A stretch of 63,224 nucleotides of DNA from Oscillospiraceae bacterium (GTDB taxonomy: Bacteria; Bacillota; Clostridia; Oscillospirales; Oscillospiraceae): contig JAFRPC010000020.1 in the NCBI GenBank assembly GCA_017429325.1, positions 1 to 63,224 on the forward strand, in the 5' to 3' direction. The notes below the pieces were generated by a model. That model made no database searches. It saw only the letters and a list, made by a program, of their open reading frames with translations, and was not told the DNA's origin. The position numbers were made by a program, and so were the translations under genes. Shown here piece after piece: positions 16,492 to 24,579 of this stretch; within the stretch, counting starts at the first letter, position 1; the number at the start of each line of letters is the position of its first letter.

Positions 16492-17007
16492 CTATGTCAT
16501 CTCTTCCATGAATTTGATGCGGTAGGTGACGAAGAGGGCGACGGCCAGGGGCAGGGCCGTGGCGTAGAGCACCGGCAGCAGGGACGAGACGTAGCCGCCG
16601 ATCAGCAGCCCGGAGGCCAGCACCAGCATCCAGCGGCGCAGGCCCTCCAGCCGGGCGATCCGCCGCGCAAAGAGGGCGCGGATCCGGTCCCGGCCCTCGG
16701 GCAGGGCCGCGTCGGGCTCCGTTTCTTCGGCGGGCCTGCAGTAGAGCAGCCAGCCGCCCCGCCGGGCAGCCAGGGTCCAGCCCGCCCGCTCCCTGGAAGC
16801 CAGGAAGCGGCGCTTGTCGGCGCTGCCGGGCCGGTCCGGGCAGTAGTCGAAGCGGTGGAGGAAGCAGCCCGCTCCCTGCTCGTAGACCTGGAGAAAGCGG
16901 CCCGGACGCAGGGCCTGCCAGCCGCCCCGGGACATGGCGTTCAAGGCGGCCTCCAGCCCGGTCAGGGCGCCGGGGCGGTAGTAATGAAGGGTCCTTCTGC
17001 GTTTCAT
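16492..17007 (-). CDS. DUF2812-like small membrane protein
   Basis: A 171-residue protein. The N-terminal half contains FLQVYEQGAGCFLHRFDYCP, which resembles the DUF2812 family (assignment from memory). The C-terminal part has two predicted transmembrane helices at about 123-143 and 147-165. DUF2812 genes usually sit next to PadR-type regulators and their role is unknown; no regulator is adjacent here. GGGAGGA lies upstream of the start at 17007. It is the first gene of the mrnC-rqcH unit and has a good promoter divergent from the citrate operon. Confidence 0.6.
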   Translation of the reverse strand: MKRRRTLHYYRPGALTGLEAALNAMSRGGWQALRPGRFLQVYEQGAGCFLHRFDYCPDRPGSADKRRFLASRERAGWTLAARRGGWLLYCRPAEETEPDAALPEGRDRIRALFARRIARLEGLRRWMLVLASGLLIGGYVSSLLPVLYATALPLAVALFVTYRIKFMEEMT

Positions 17008-17034
17008 GGGCGTCCTCCCAATCGTGATACATCT

Positions 17035-17062
17035 ATTATAGCAGAGATTCCGGAAATTTCAA
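17035..17062 (-). promoter_or_regulatory. Predicted promoter of the DUF2812-mrnC-rqcH unit
   Basis: On the minus strand, TTGAAA (17062-17057), a 16-bp spacer and a perfect TATAAT (17040-17035), about 30 bp before the gene start. Divergent from the citD promoter. Confidence 0.7.
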
Positions 17063-17092
17063 TCTATTTGGGAAAAATGGCAAAAATACCGC

Positions 17093-17121
17093 TTGCCAGA
17101 ACCGGTTTCCTGTGTTACAAT
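17093..17121 (+). promoter_or_regulatory. Predicted promoter of the citrate lyase operon
   Basis: TTGCCA at 17093-17098, a 17-bp spacer, then TACAAT at 17116-17121. The citD start follows at 17158 behind AAGGAGGAG. No CRP-, CcpA- or CitB-like operator stands out in this short region. Confidence 0.75.
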
Positions 17122-17157
17122 ACTTATATTGGAATTTGATATAAGGAGGAGTTTTCT

Positions 17158-17460
17158 ATGCAAATTCTGAAGCCCGCCACTGCGGGCACCCTGGAATCCA
17201 GCGATTTGATGGTCACGCTGGAGCCGGGCACCGACGGCATCGAGCTGTCCCTCACCAGCAGCGTGATGAACCAGTATGGCCGTCAAATCAAAAAGACCGT
17301 TCTGGAGACCCTGGAGCGGCTGGAGGTCAAGGACGCCAAGGTCACGGTCGTGGACAAGGGCGCTCTGGACTGCACCATTAAGGCCCGCGTGGAGTGCGCC
17401 GTGCTGCGCAGCTGCGACAAGGCCGACAAGAACATCGACTGGGGAGGTGTGATCAGATGA
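17158..17460 (+). CDS. citD: Citrate lyase acyl carrier protein (gamma subunit)
   Basis: CitD carries the 2'-(5''-triphosphoribosyl)-3'-dephospho-CoA prosthetic group on which citrate lyase forms its acetyl and citryl thioesters. The 100-residue product has the expected length. Ser14, in GTLESSDLMV, is the conserved attachment site, and EPGTDGIELSLTSSVMNQYG is the family signature. The start codon has a strong AAGGAGGAG. Its TGA overlaps the citE start (ATGA), so the subunits are translationally coupled. The attachment enzymes CitX and CitG are not in this window. Confidence 0.95.
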   Translation: MQILKPATAGTLESSDLMVTLEPGTDGIELSLTSSVMNQYGRQIKKTVLETLERLEVKDAKVTVVDKGALDCTIKARVECAVLRSCDKADKNIDWGGVIR

Positions 17461-18371
17461 TTCCTCGTCCGAAGCCTGAACGGTTCCGCCTGCGCCGGAC
17501 CATGATCTTTATGAGTGCGCAGAAGCCGGGCCTCATCAAGGACGCCTACATCTACGGAGTAGACTCCATCATGCTGGACTTGGAGGACGCCGTGGCGGAG
17601 AACCAGAAGGACGCCGCCCGCTTCTCTCTGTATCACGCCCTCAAGACCATTGACTACGGCGATACCGAGGTCATCGTCCGCATCAACGGTCTGGACACCC
17701 CCCACTGGCAGGAGGACATTCGCGTCTGTGTCGCCGGCGGCGCCGACGGCATCCGTATCGCCAAGTGCGAGAGCGCTCAGGATGTCCACACCGTGGAGGA
17801 GCACGTTCTGGCCGCCGAGCGCGAGTTCGGCGTGGAGGAAGGCCGCACTCTGCTCATGGCCGCGCTGGAGAGCCCCAAGGGCATCCTGAACGCCTATGAG
17901 ATCTGCGCCGCCTCCGACAGAATGTTCGGCGTCGCCATCTCCGGCGGCGACTACCGCAAGTGTATGCAGACCAAGCCCACCCCCGACGGCATCGACATGG
18001 TGGTTGGCCGCGGCATGATGCTGATCGCGGCCCGTGCCGCCGGCGTCCAGTGCTTTGACACTGTGTTCACCAACCTCAACGACGAGGAAGGCTACCGCGC
18101 CGAGGTCCTGCAGAATAAGGCCATGGGCTTTGACGGCAAGAGCCTCATCAACCCCAAGCAGATCCGCCTGGTCCACGAGATCTTCGCCCCCACCGAGAAG
18201 GAGATCGTTTACGCCGAGAAGATCGTGCGCGCCTACCGCGAGCAGAGCGCCGCCGGCGTGGGCGTCTTCACCGTGGACGGCAAGATGATCGACATCGCGT
18301 TCATTCCCGGCGCGGAGCGGACGCTGAAGCTGGCCCGTGCCTGCGGGCTCTATGAGGGGGATTTGGTATGA
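17457..18371 (+). CDS. citE: Citrate lyase beta subunit (citryl-CoA lyase)
   Basis: CitE cleaves citryl-ACP to acetyl-ACP and oxaloacetate. The 304-residue product belongs to the HpcH/HpaI aldolase superfamily. Characteristic are RRTMIFMSAQKPGLIKDA near the start, SIMLDLEDAVAENQKDAAR (metal and substrate region), VIVRINGLDT, and MAALESPKGILNAYEICAAS with the catalytic-site Glu. The start at 17457 forms ATGA with the citD stop and has GGGGAGG upstream. The 3' end again overlaps citF by ATGA. Confidence 0.96.
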   Translation: MIPRPKPERFRLRRTMIFMSAQKPGLIKDAYIYGVDSIMLDLEDAVAENQKDAARFSLYHALKTIDYGDTEVIVRINGLDTPHWQEDIRVCVAGGADGIRIAKCESAQDVHTVEEHVLAAEREFGVEEGRTLLMAALESPKGILNAYEICAASDRMFGVAISGGDYRKCMQTKPTPDGIDMVVGRGMMLIAARAAGVQCFDTVFTNLNDEEGYRAEVLQNKAMGFDGKSLINPKQIRLVHEIFAPTEKEIVYAEKIVRAYREQSAAGVGVFTVDGKMIDIAFIPGAERTLKLARACGLYEGDLV

Positions 18372-19933
18372 AAAACGCAGTAGGCAGAGAGATTCCCGAT
18401 TACCTCCTGGTAAACGGCAAGGAGGTCTATCAGGGCAAGAACTACATGGACGGCAAGTATCTCCAGAAGGCCGCCCCCAAGACCCGCCGTTTTGAGAAGC
18501 CCCAGGAGTCCAAGATCGTCGCCACCATCGCGGACGCCCTGCGGCAGTGCGGCTGCAAGGACGGCTGCACCTTCTCCTTCCATCATCACCTCCGCAACGG
18601 CGACTACGTTGCCAACATGGTCGTCAAGGCCGCTGTGGAAGAGCTGGGCGTCAAGGACATCGTCGTGGCCGCCACCTCCCTGGGCTCCGCCCATGACGTG
18701 ATCGCCGACTACATTGAGCAGGGCATCGTCGTCGGCGTGCAGACCTCCGGCATCCGCGGCCGCATCGGCGACGTGGTCTCCGCCGGCAAGCTGAAGACCC
18801 CCGCCATCATCCGCTCCCACGGCGGACGCCCCCGCGCCATCGAGGCCGGTGAGGTCCACATCGACATCGCCGTGGTGGCCGCCCCCACCTCCGACTGCGT
18901 GGGCAACTGCCGCGGCATCGGCGGCAAGCACAACTGCGGCTCCCTGGGCTACGCCATGACCGACGCCAAGTACGCCGACCACGTCATCGTCGTCACCGAC
19001 GACCTGGTGGACTTCCCCAACATGCCCGCCTCCGTGGAAGCCATCGACGTGGACGCCGTGGTGGTCGTGGACTGCATCGGCGACCCCAAGAAGATCGCCT
19101 CCGCCGCCGCCCGCATCAGCCAGAACCCCCGCGACCTGATGATGGCCGAGGACGTGGCCCGTGTCATCGCCGCCACCCCGTACTTCAAGGAGGGCTTCTC
19201 CTTCCAGACCGGCGTGGGCGGCCCCTCCCTGGCTGCCAACCTCTTCCTGGAGAAGTACATGGACGAGCGCGGCATCAAGATGGGCTGGGCCATCGGCGGC
19301 ATCTGCGGCCCCATGGTGGAGCTGCTGAAGAAGGGCAAGGTCGGCAAGGTCATCGACGTGCAGGACTTCGACCTGGAATCCGTCAACTCCATCAACCAGA
19401 CCCCCAACCACTTTGAGATGAGCGCCTCCCAGTACGCCAACCCGGCCAACAAGGGCGCCTTCGTCAACAAGCTGGACTTTGTGGTCCTGGCGGCCCTGGA
19501 GATCGACACCGGCTTCAACGTCAACGTGCTGACCGGCTCCGACGGCGTTCTCCGCGGCGCCCCCGGCGGCCACCCCGACACCGCAGCCGGCTCCAAGTGC
19601 TGCATCATCGTCACCCCGCTGACCCGCGGCAGAATGGCCACCGTCTGCGAGCACGTCGTCACCGTCACCACCCCCGGCGACTGCGTGGACGTTCTCGTCA
19701 CCGACTACGGCATCGCGGTCAACCCCCTGCGTCCCGACCTCATCGAGTGCCTGGACAACGCCGGCATCAAGCACGTCACCATCGAAGAGCTGAAGGAGAA
19801 GGCCTACTCCCTGGTGGGCCGTCCCGACGATCTGGAGTGGGAGGACAAGGTCGTGGCGGTCTTAGAGGCCCGCGACGGCACCATCCTGGACGTGGTCCGC
19901 AAGATCAAACCCTACACCGTAGACGAAGACTGA
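18368..19933 (+). CDS. citF: Citrate lyase alpha subunit (citrate CoA-transferase)
   Basis: CitF exchanges the acetyl group on CitD for citrate, producing citryl-ACP. The 521-residue length matches the family. Recognisable segments include CTFSFHHHLRNGDYVANMV, VVAAPTSDCVGNCRGIGGKHNCGSLGYAM, and GSDGVLRGAPGGHPDTAAGSKC near the C terminus, which holds the CoA-transferase active-site region. It is coupled to citE and followed by a strong intrinsic terminator or attenuator before the transporter gene. Confidence 0.96.
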   Translation: MKNAVGREIPDYLLVNGKEVYQGKNYMDGKYLQKAAPKTRRFEKPQESKIVATIADALRQCGCKDGCTFSFHHHLRNGDYVANMVVKAAVEELGVKDIVVAATSLGSAHDVIADYIEQGIVVGVQTSGIRGRIGDVVSAGKLKTPAIIRSHGGRPRAIEAGEVHIDIAVVAAPTSDCVGNCRGIGGKHNCGSLGYAMTDAKYADHVIVVTDDLVDFPNMPASVEAIDVDAVVVVDCIGDPKKIASAAARISQNPRDLMMAEDVARVIAATPYFKEGFSFQTGVGGPSLAANLFLEKYMDERGIKMGWAIGGICGPMVELLKKGKVGKVIDVQDFDLESVNSINQTPNHFEMSASQYANPANKGAFVNKLDFVVLAALEIDTGFNVNVLTGSDGVLRGAPGGHPDTAAGSKCCIIVTPLTRGRMATVCEHVVTVTTPGDCVDVLVTDYGIAVNPLRPDLIECLDNAGIKHVTIEELKEKAYSLVGRPDDLEWEDKVVAVLEARDGTILDVVRKIKPYTVDED

Positions 19934-19957
19934 TATTTCACGGTTCCCCGTTCACTG

Positions 19958-19999
19958 CGCGGGGGAGATCGAGGCGCACCCCCATCTCCCCCGCGTTTT
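19958..19999 (+). terminator. Terminator or attenuator between citF and the transporter gene
   Basis: Perfect 12-bp stem, CGCGGGGGAGAT (19958-19969) with its complement (19984-19995), then T4. It would lower read-through from the lyase genes into the transporter gene. Confidence 0.75.
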
Positions 20000-20056
20000 G
20001 ATATTTCCGGCGCAAGCTTTCCCAACTGAAGAGAAAAATAGAAAGGAGACTCCTGT

Positions 20057-21478
20057 ATGAGCAACTTAGTTGTAGGCATCCTTGGCTTAGTTACCATCAT
20101 TGCCATCGTTGTCACGCTCTTCAAGAGCAAAACCCAGCCCGCCATCGCTTTTATTGTCTTCCCCCTCATCCTTGGCATCGTGTTGTTTATCGGTGGTCGT
20201 TACAGTCTGGAAAATCTGGCGGCTATGATCAAGGCCGGCTTCAACTCCACCGGCCCCACCGCAGCCCTCTTCGTCTTCTCCGTCCTCTACTTCGGCATCA
20301 TGACCGACGCCGGCATGTTCGACGTGATCATCAACAAGCTGATGAAGCTGGTGGGTGACAGCGTTGTGGGCGTCTGCGTCATGACCGCTGTCATTGCCCT
20401 GGTGGGCCACCTGGATGGCGGCGGCGCCTCCACCTTCTGCATCGTCATTCCCGCCATGCTGCCCGTTTATAAGCGGATGCACATGCGCAAGACCACTCTG
20501 CTTCGGATTGCCGTTCTGGCTATGGGCGTTCTGAATCTGATGCCCTGGGCCGGCCCCACGATGCGGGCAGCAACGGTTCTTGGCATTGAAGCCAACAGCC
20601 TTTGGAAAGATAACCTCATCCTCATCCAGGCCTTCGGTGTCGCTTTGGCCCTTGCCCATGCGGTCCTGGCCGGTTTCCAGGAGAAGAAGCGCGGCGCCGG
20701 TCTCCACGGCAAGCTGGCCCTGGAAGAAGGCGACGTTGCCCTGGAGGAGGGCGAGCAGGTCGCCGCCAACAGCTCCGACCTGGCCCGTCCCAAACTGTTT
20801 TGGTTCAACATCCTGCTGACCGTTGCCGTTATCTTCCTCCTCATCTGGAGCGACGGATTTGACCTGCCTGCCTATGTTCCCTTTATGATCGGCACGGCCA
20901 TCGCCCTCTTTGTCAACTATGGCTTCACCGCCAAGATGCACAAGAAGATCATCAACCTGCACGCCGGTCCCGCCCTGATGATGTGCTCCACCCTGATGGG
21001 CGCCGCTATTCTCATGGGTATTCTGACCTCTAACCTCAATGACGCCGGCGCTGTCATGAAGGTCAAAGAGACCATGACTACCACCCCCGCCATCCCCTCC
21101 GTGGTCAACTGCCTGGGCGGAATCGTGGCAGACATTCTCCCCTCCTTCCTGGGTCAGAATCTGCCGCTGGTCATCGGCATTCTGTCTGTGCCGCTGGCCC
21201 TGGCCTTCGACACCGACTCCTACTTCTACGGAATGCTGCCCATCATGATCGCTATTGGCCGCTCCTTCGGCGTGGAGGCGATGCCCATCGCCATTGCCAT
21301 GGTGGTCTGCCGCAACTGCGCCACCTTCATCAGCCCCATGGTCCCGGCCACCCTGCTGGGCACCGGCCTGGCCGAGGTGGACATCAAAGACCACATCAAA
21401 TCCAGCTTCTTCTACGTCTGGATCTTCTCAATCCTCTGCCTGGTCTTTGCCATCATCATCGGGAAAATGCCCCTGTAA
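20057..21478 (+). CDS. CitMHS-family citrate transporter
   Basis: A 473-residue polytopic membrane protein with about 12 hydrophobic segments. Family features include the N-terminal LVTIIAIVVTLFKSKTQPAIAF, the loop IALVGHLDGGGASTFCIVIPAMLP (about 113-136), NLMPWAGPTMRAATVL, and near the C terminus DTDSYFYGMLPIM and NCATFISPMVPATLLG. CitMHS proteins move metal-citrate complexes with protons. Embedded between citF and citC, it most likely imports citrate for fermentation. The start is preceded by AAAGGAG. A charged cytosolic loop rich in EE lies at about residues 220-245. Confidence 0.93.
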   Translation: MSNLVVGILGLVTIIAIVVTLFKSKTQPAIAFIVFPLILGIVLFIGGRYSLENLAAMIKAGFNSTGPTAALFVFSVLYFGIMTDAGMFDVIINKLMKLVGDSVVGVCVMTAVIALVGHLDGGGASTFCIVIPAMLPVYKRMHMRKTTLLRIAVLAMGVLNLMPWAGPTMRAATVLGIEANSLWKDNLILIQAFGVALALAHAVLAGFQEKKRGAGLHGKLALEEGDVALEEGEQVAANSSDLARPKLFWFNILLTVAVIFLLIWSDGFDLPAYVPFMIGTAIALFVNYGFTAKMHKKIINLHAGPALMMCSTLMGAAILMGILTSNLNDAGAVMKVKETMTTTPAIPSVVNCLGGIVADILPSFLGQNLPLVIGILSVPLALAFDTDSYFYGMLPIMIAIGRSFGVEAMPIAIAMVVCRNCATFISPMVPATLLGTGLAEVDIKDHIKSSFFYVWIFSILCLVFAIIIGKMPL

Positions 21479-21488
21479 GCCAACCGTT

Positions 21489-21520
21489 CCCGGCGCCGGG
21501 ACCTTCCCGGCGCCGGGGTT
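21489..21520 (+). terminator. GC-rich hairpin after the citrate transporter gene
   Basis: CCCGGCGCCGGG at 21489-21500 and again at 21506-21517, each self-complementary and pairing with the other, then GTTT. Strong stem but weak T-tract, so it may act as an attenuator before citC. Confidence 0.55.
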
Positions 21521-21523
21521 TCC

Positions 21524-21626
21524 CAATTGAAAATTGAAAGTTGAAAGTTGAAAATGAATGCGTTTTTCAAATCGCGATCTGAAAAACTCCGACAATTTTC
21601 AATTTTCAATTTTCAACTTTCAACTT
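21524..21626. repeat. Heptad-arm element, copy 2 (in front of citC)
   Basis: The left arm of TTGAAAG/TTGAAAA units (21524-21553) and the right arm of TTTCAAT/TTTCAAC units (about 21594-21626) are complementary. The centre TTCAAATCGCGATCTGAA forms an imperfect hairpin. It is homologous to the element at 14132-14228 and ends six bases before the citC ribosome binding site. Confidence 0.75.
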
Positions 21627-21641
21627 CTTTCGGAGGTCCCC

Positions 21642-22679
21642 ATGAGCGTTTCACAAGTTTATACGTCCGATAAGCGGACAATGGAAAAAGTGAAAGCCCT
21701 GCTGGAGCGGGTGGACATCACCCTGGACGAGCACCTGGACTATACCTGCGCCGTTTTCGACGAGGCCGGGGTCCCCATTGCCACGGGCTCTGCCTTCGGC
21801 GCCACGCTGCGCTGCTTCGCCGTGGACCCCGCCCATCAGGGGGAGGGCCTGCTGAACGAGGTCATCACCCATCTGATGGAGAACCGCATGGAGCGGGGCT
21901 ATTTCCACCTCTTTGTCTACACGAAGCCCGGCAGCGCAAAATTTTTCAAGGACCTGGGCTTCTCCGTCATCGCGGAGGTCCCAGGGCTGCTGACCTTCCT
22001 GGAAAATCGGAAAAACGGCTTTTCCGGCTATCTGAAGAAGCTGGAGAAGAAAAAGCTGCCCGGTCAGGCCGCCGCCATCGTCATGAACGCCAACCCCTTC
22101 ACCCTGGGCCACCGCTGGTTGGTGGAGCTTGCCGCCCAGGAGAACGAGGTCGTCCACCTCTTCCTGCTGAGCGAGGACGCGGGCCCCATCCCGGCTTCCG
22201 TCCGGCACCGGCTGGTCCGGGAGGGCGTGGCGGACCTGCCCAACGTAGTCTGTCATGAGACCGAGGCGTATCTGATCTCCTCCGCCACCTTCCCCGGCTA
22301 CTTCCTGAAATCCGAGGAAAAGATCCTCCGGACCCAGGCCCGGCTGGACACGGCGCTCTTCGTGCAGATCGCCGCGGCCCTGGACGTCACGGTCCGCTAT
22401 GTGGGCAGTGAGCCCCGCTCCGTCGTGACCGGCATCTACAACGAGGTCCTGACCGAGGCTCTGCCTGCCCACGGCATCCAGTGCCGCGTCGTGCCCCGGC
22501 GGGAGCTCCCCGACGGCCGCATCATCTCCGCCTCCGCCGTCCGCCAGGCCATCCACGACGACGCTCTGGACTCCGTGGCCGATATGCTCCCCGAGACCAC
22601 CCTGGCCTTCTTCCGCTCAGCGGAAGCCGCCCCCATCATCGCCGCCCTCCGCACCGAACAGGACGTGGTACACTACTGA
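21642..22679 (+). CDS. citC: [Citrate (pro-3S)-lyase] ligase
   Basis: CitC acetylates the prosthetic group of CitD with acetate and ATP, switching citrate lyase on. The 345-residue product has the family's two parts. An N-terminal GNAT-like fold includes LRCFAVDPAHQGEGLLNEVITHL (about 66-88). A C-terminal nucleotidyltransferase domain has AAIVMNANPFTLGHRWLVE, with the H.GH-type motif (about 147-165), and IISASAVRQ near the end, the ISxTxxR-type motif. The start at 21642 has CGGAGG; the upstream frame reads through the heptad repeat. It is placed after the transporter rather than before citD, which is the common order in enterobacteria. Confidence 0.94.
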   Translation: MSVSQVYTSDKRTMEKVKALLERVDITLDEHLDYTCAVFDEAGVPIATGSAFGATLRCFAVDPAHQGEGLLNEVITHLMENRMERGYFHLFVYTKPGSAKFFKDLGFSVIAEVPGLLTFLENRKNGFSGYLKKLEKKKLPGQAAAIVMNANPFTLGHRWLVELAAQENEVVHLFLLSEDAGPIPASVRHRLVREGVADLPNVVCHETEAYLISSATFPGYFLKSEEKILRTQARLDTALFVQIAAALDVTVRYVGSEPRSVVTGIYNEVLTEALPAHGIQCRVVPRRELPDGRIISASAVRQAIHDDALDSVADMLPETTLAFFRSAEAAPIIAALRTEQDVVHY

Positions 22680-22680
22680 C

Positions 22681-22714
22681 GAAAGTAAAAAGTAAGAAGG
22701 AAGAAGTAAGAAGT
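22681..22714. repeat. Heptad array after citC, cut by the IS element
   Basis: AAGTAAAAAGTAAGAAGGAAGAAGTAAGAAG-type units begin two bases after the citC TGA. The same GTAAGAA heptads form both arms of the hairpin at 49071-49156. Here only one arm is present, and the IS3-family element starts 18 bp further on. Confidence 0.7.
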
Positions 22715-22893
22715 GTTCCAGCTGTGTAAACTGTACCCATGAAAATGGACACGGCGACATTAGGGGTGACCCCGGATTATGACGGGGAAAAAGTAGGAAA
22801 AGATCGAAAACCCAGTCACGTGGACACTTTCAAAGGGAAGACTTTTGTGGTAAAATGTATCCATCGAGCAAGGACGGGAAAGGTGGATACAAG

Positions 22894-23328
22894 ATGAAGA
22901 ACAAGTTGAGCGAGGCGCAGCTGCGGCAGCTGCGGGCGAATGTGAACGTGGAGAAAGCAACGGAATATTACGTTGTCTTCACAGAAGCCTTCAAGCAGCT
23001 GGCCTACGAGCAGAAGCAGACAGGGAAACACCTGCGCGAGATCTTCCGGGAGAACGGGATCGACCCGGAGTTGCTCGGAGCAAAACGGATCGAAAACTTC
23101 AACCAGATGCTCAATCAGCGCGGACGGGACGGGAGAGGCTTCCAGGATCGCCGGAAGGACAACCGCCGCCCGACAGACGAAGAACGCAAGGAAAGTCTGG
23201 AAGAGCAGGTCAGGCGCTTGCAGCATGAGCTCGCCTACACCCGTCAGGAGGTCGAGTTCTTAAAAAAACTGCAAATGGCAAATACGGAGGCCCGGAAAGA
23301 ATGGGAATCGAAGCACCGGCCGAAGTAA
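22894..23328 (+). CDS. IS3-family OrfA
   Basis: A 144-residue protein: N-terminal helical region with SEAQLRQLRANVNVEKATEYYVVFTEAFKQLAYEQ and a possible helix-turn-helix, ending in a leucine-zipper-like coiled coil (LEEQVRRLQHELAYTRQEVEFLKKLQ). OrfA of IS3 elements binds the terminal repeats and, when fused to OrfB by frameshifting, forms the active transposase. An A7 run at 23262-23268, in the register A-AAA-AAA, is a good slippery site for a -1 shift, and the -1 frame stays open from there into orfB. Confidence 0.85.
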   Translation: MKNKLSEAQLRQLRANVNVEKATEYYVVFTEAFKQLAYEQKQTGKHLREIFRENGIDPELLGAKRIENFNQMLNQRGRDGRGFQDRRKDNRRPTDEERKESLEEQVRRLQHELAYTRQEVEFLKKLQMANTEARKEWESKHRPK

Positions 23329-24287
23329 AGTACGGACTGATCCACGAGGCCGTGCGCCGCGATGACAACCTGCTGAACATTTCGTATCTGTGCCGACTGG
23401 CCGGGGTGTCCCGGTCCGGTTACTACGCCTGGCTGGACGCTGCGCCGACGCGGGAAGCCCGAGTGGATCAGGACAAGGCGGACTTTGGGAAGGTGCTGGA
23501 AGCGTTCCGCTACCGTTATCCCAAAGGCGCCAGAGGCATCTATATGCGGCTGCTGCACACAGGCGAACGGATGAATCTCAAGAAAATCCGGCGTCTCATG
23601 CGGAAATTTGGCTTGATTTGCCCTTTCCGCAAGCCAAACCCATACAAGCAGCTGGCCAGAGCGCTGCGGACGAACACCGTCGCGCCGAATGTGGTGAATC
23701 GGGATTTCAGCTCCCGCGGCGTGCGGAAGGTGCTGCTGACGGACATCACGTATCTGTATTACAAAGGCGGCGTCTGCTACCTGTCCACGATCCTCGACGC
23801 GGTAAGTCACGAGCTTCTGGCCTGGCAGCTGAGCAAATCTCTGCAGGTACAGTTCGTGCTGGATACCGTGGAAATGCTGCTGCGGCAGCATGGGGCCGAG
23901 TTGGACAACACAACCATCGTCCACAGCGACCAGGGCTGCCATTACACGAGCAAGGCGTTCATTGAAAAGCTCCGGGACGCGGCGTTCGTGCAGTCCATGT
24001 CCAGGAAGGGAAACTGCTGGGACAACGCGCCGCAGGAGAGCTTCTTCGGCCACATGAAGGATGAGATTGCATGGCTGATCGAGGAATACACGAGCTTCGA
24101 CCAGGTGCTGGAACGCCTGGAGGACTGGACGGATTACTACAATAATGACCGCTACCAGTGGAATCTTCTGAAGCTCTCGCCGGTGCAGTTCTACCGTTAC
24201 AAGGTGACGGGATGCTATCCGCTACCAAAGTACGAAGGTCAGCGGGCGACGAAGCTCCGGGGCTCTGCCCCGGTCCCCGAGGTTTAG
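23301..24287 (+). CDS. IS3-family transposase OrfB (DDE domain)
   Basis: A 328-residue protein with the IS3/retroviral-integrase catalytic triad: Asp in LLTDITYL (about 149), Asp in HSDQGCHYTS (about 211) and Glu in NAPQESFFGHMKDE (about 247). The N-terminal part contains the HTH_21-type YPKGARGIYMRLL region. GGAGG lies upstream of the internal ATG at 23301, so OrfB could also be made alone, but expression through a -1 frameshift from orfA is expected for the family. No disruption is seen. Confidence 0.93.
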   Translation: MGIEAPAEVKYGLIHEAVRRDDNLLNISYLCRLAGVSRSGYYAWLDAAPTREARVDQDKADFGKVLEAFRYRYPKGARGIYMRLLHTGERMNLKKIRRLMRKFGLICPFRKPNPYKQLARALRTNTVAPNVVNRDFSSRGVRKVLLTDITYLYYKGGVCYLSTILDAVSHELLAWQLSKSLQVQFVLDTVEMLLRQHGAELDNTTIVHSDQGCHYTSKAFIEKLRDAAFVQSMSRKGNCWDNAPQESFFGHMKDEIAWLIEEYTSFDQVLERLEDWTDYYNNDRYQWNLLKLSPVQFYRYKVTGCYPLPKYEGQRATKLRGSAPVPEV

Positions 24288-24500
24288 CGCATTAGTTTCC
24301 GGGAGGCAGCGCACAGCAGGACAACGGAAAAGGCAGTGAGCAAGCGCCGCACTGCCTCCCGCAAACCCACCCCGGCGCTCATGTCGCTCCTCAGCGTTGC
24401 ACTATCCTCCGGAATGGTAAAGCAGAATCCAGTTTAACACAGCTTCTCAAAAAATACTATCCCTACGAATTAAATTGTCCTTGACAAAGGGTACACCACA

Positions 24501-24568
24501 TAGGTGCTAGGTGCTGGGTGCTAGGGGCTAGGTGCTAGGGGCTAGGTGCTGGGGGCTGGGGGCTGGGG
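24501..24568. repeat. Heptad array GGTGCTA
   Basis: About nine units of GGTGCTA/GGGGCTA/GGGGCTG with a period of seven or eight, directly beside the right end of the IS element. Its sequence differs from the heptads on the left side of the IS. Confidence 0.75.
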
Positions 24569-24579
24569 ATCAAACCCGC

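Larger units (their letters stand above)
22732..24495 (+). mobile_element. IS3-family insertion sequence
   Basis: About 1764 bp. The ends carry imperfect inverted repeats: the left reads TGTACCC, 8 nt, GGACA (22732-22751); the right end read inward is TGTACCC, 8 nt, GGACA. The ends begin with TG and finish with CA as in IS3 elements. It contains orfA and orfB overlapping in the -1 frame, with an A7 run for frameshifting. No 3-5 bp target duplication is visible at the ends I chose, so either the boundaries are off by a few bases or one flank has recombined. Both genes look intact. Confidence 0.85.

Noticed and set aside
18350-19774. 474-codon minus-strand frame across citF
   Set aside because: Poly-Gly/Val/Asp antisense artefact of a confidently assigned citF gene.
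23301-23328. Frameshift mutation in the transposase
   Set aside because: The orfA/orfB overlap in the -1 frame with an A7 slippery site is the normal IS3 arrangement.
22732-24495. Target-site duplication of the IS3-family element
   Set aside because: No identical 3-5 bp words flank the chosen ends, so none is claimed.
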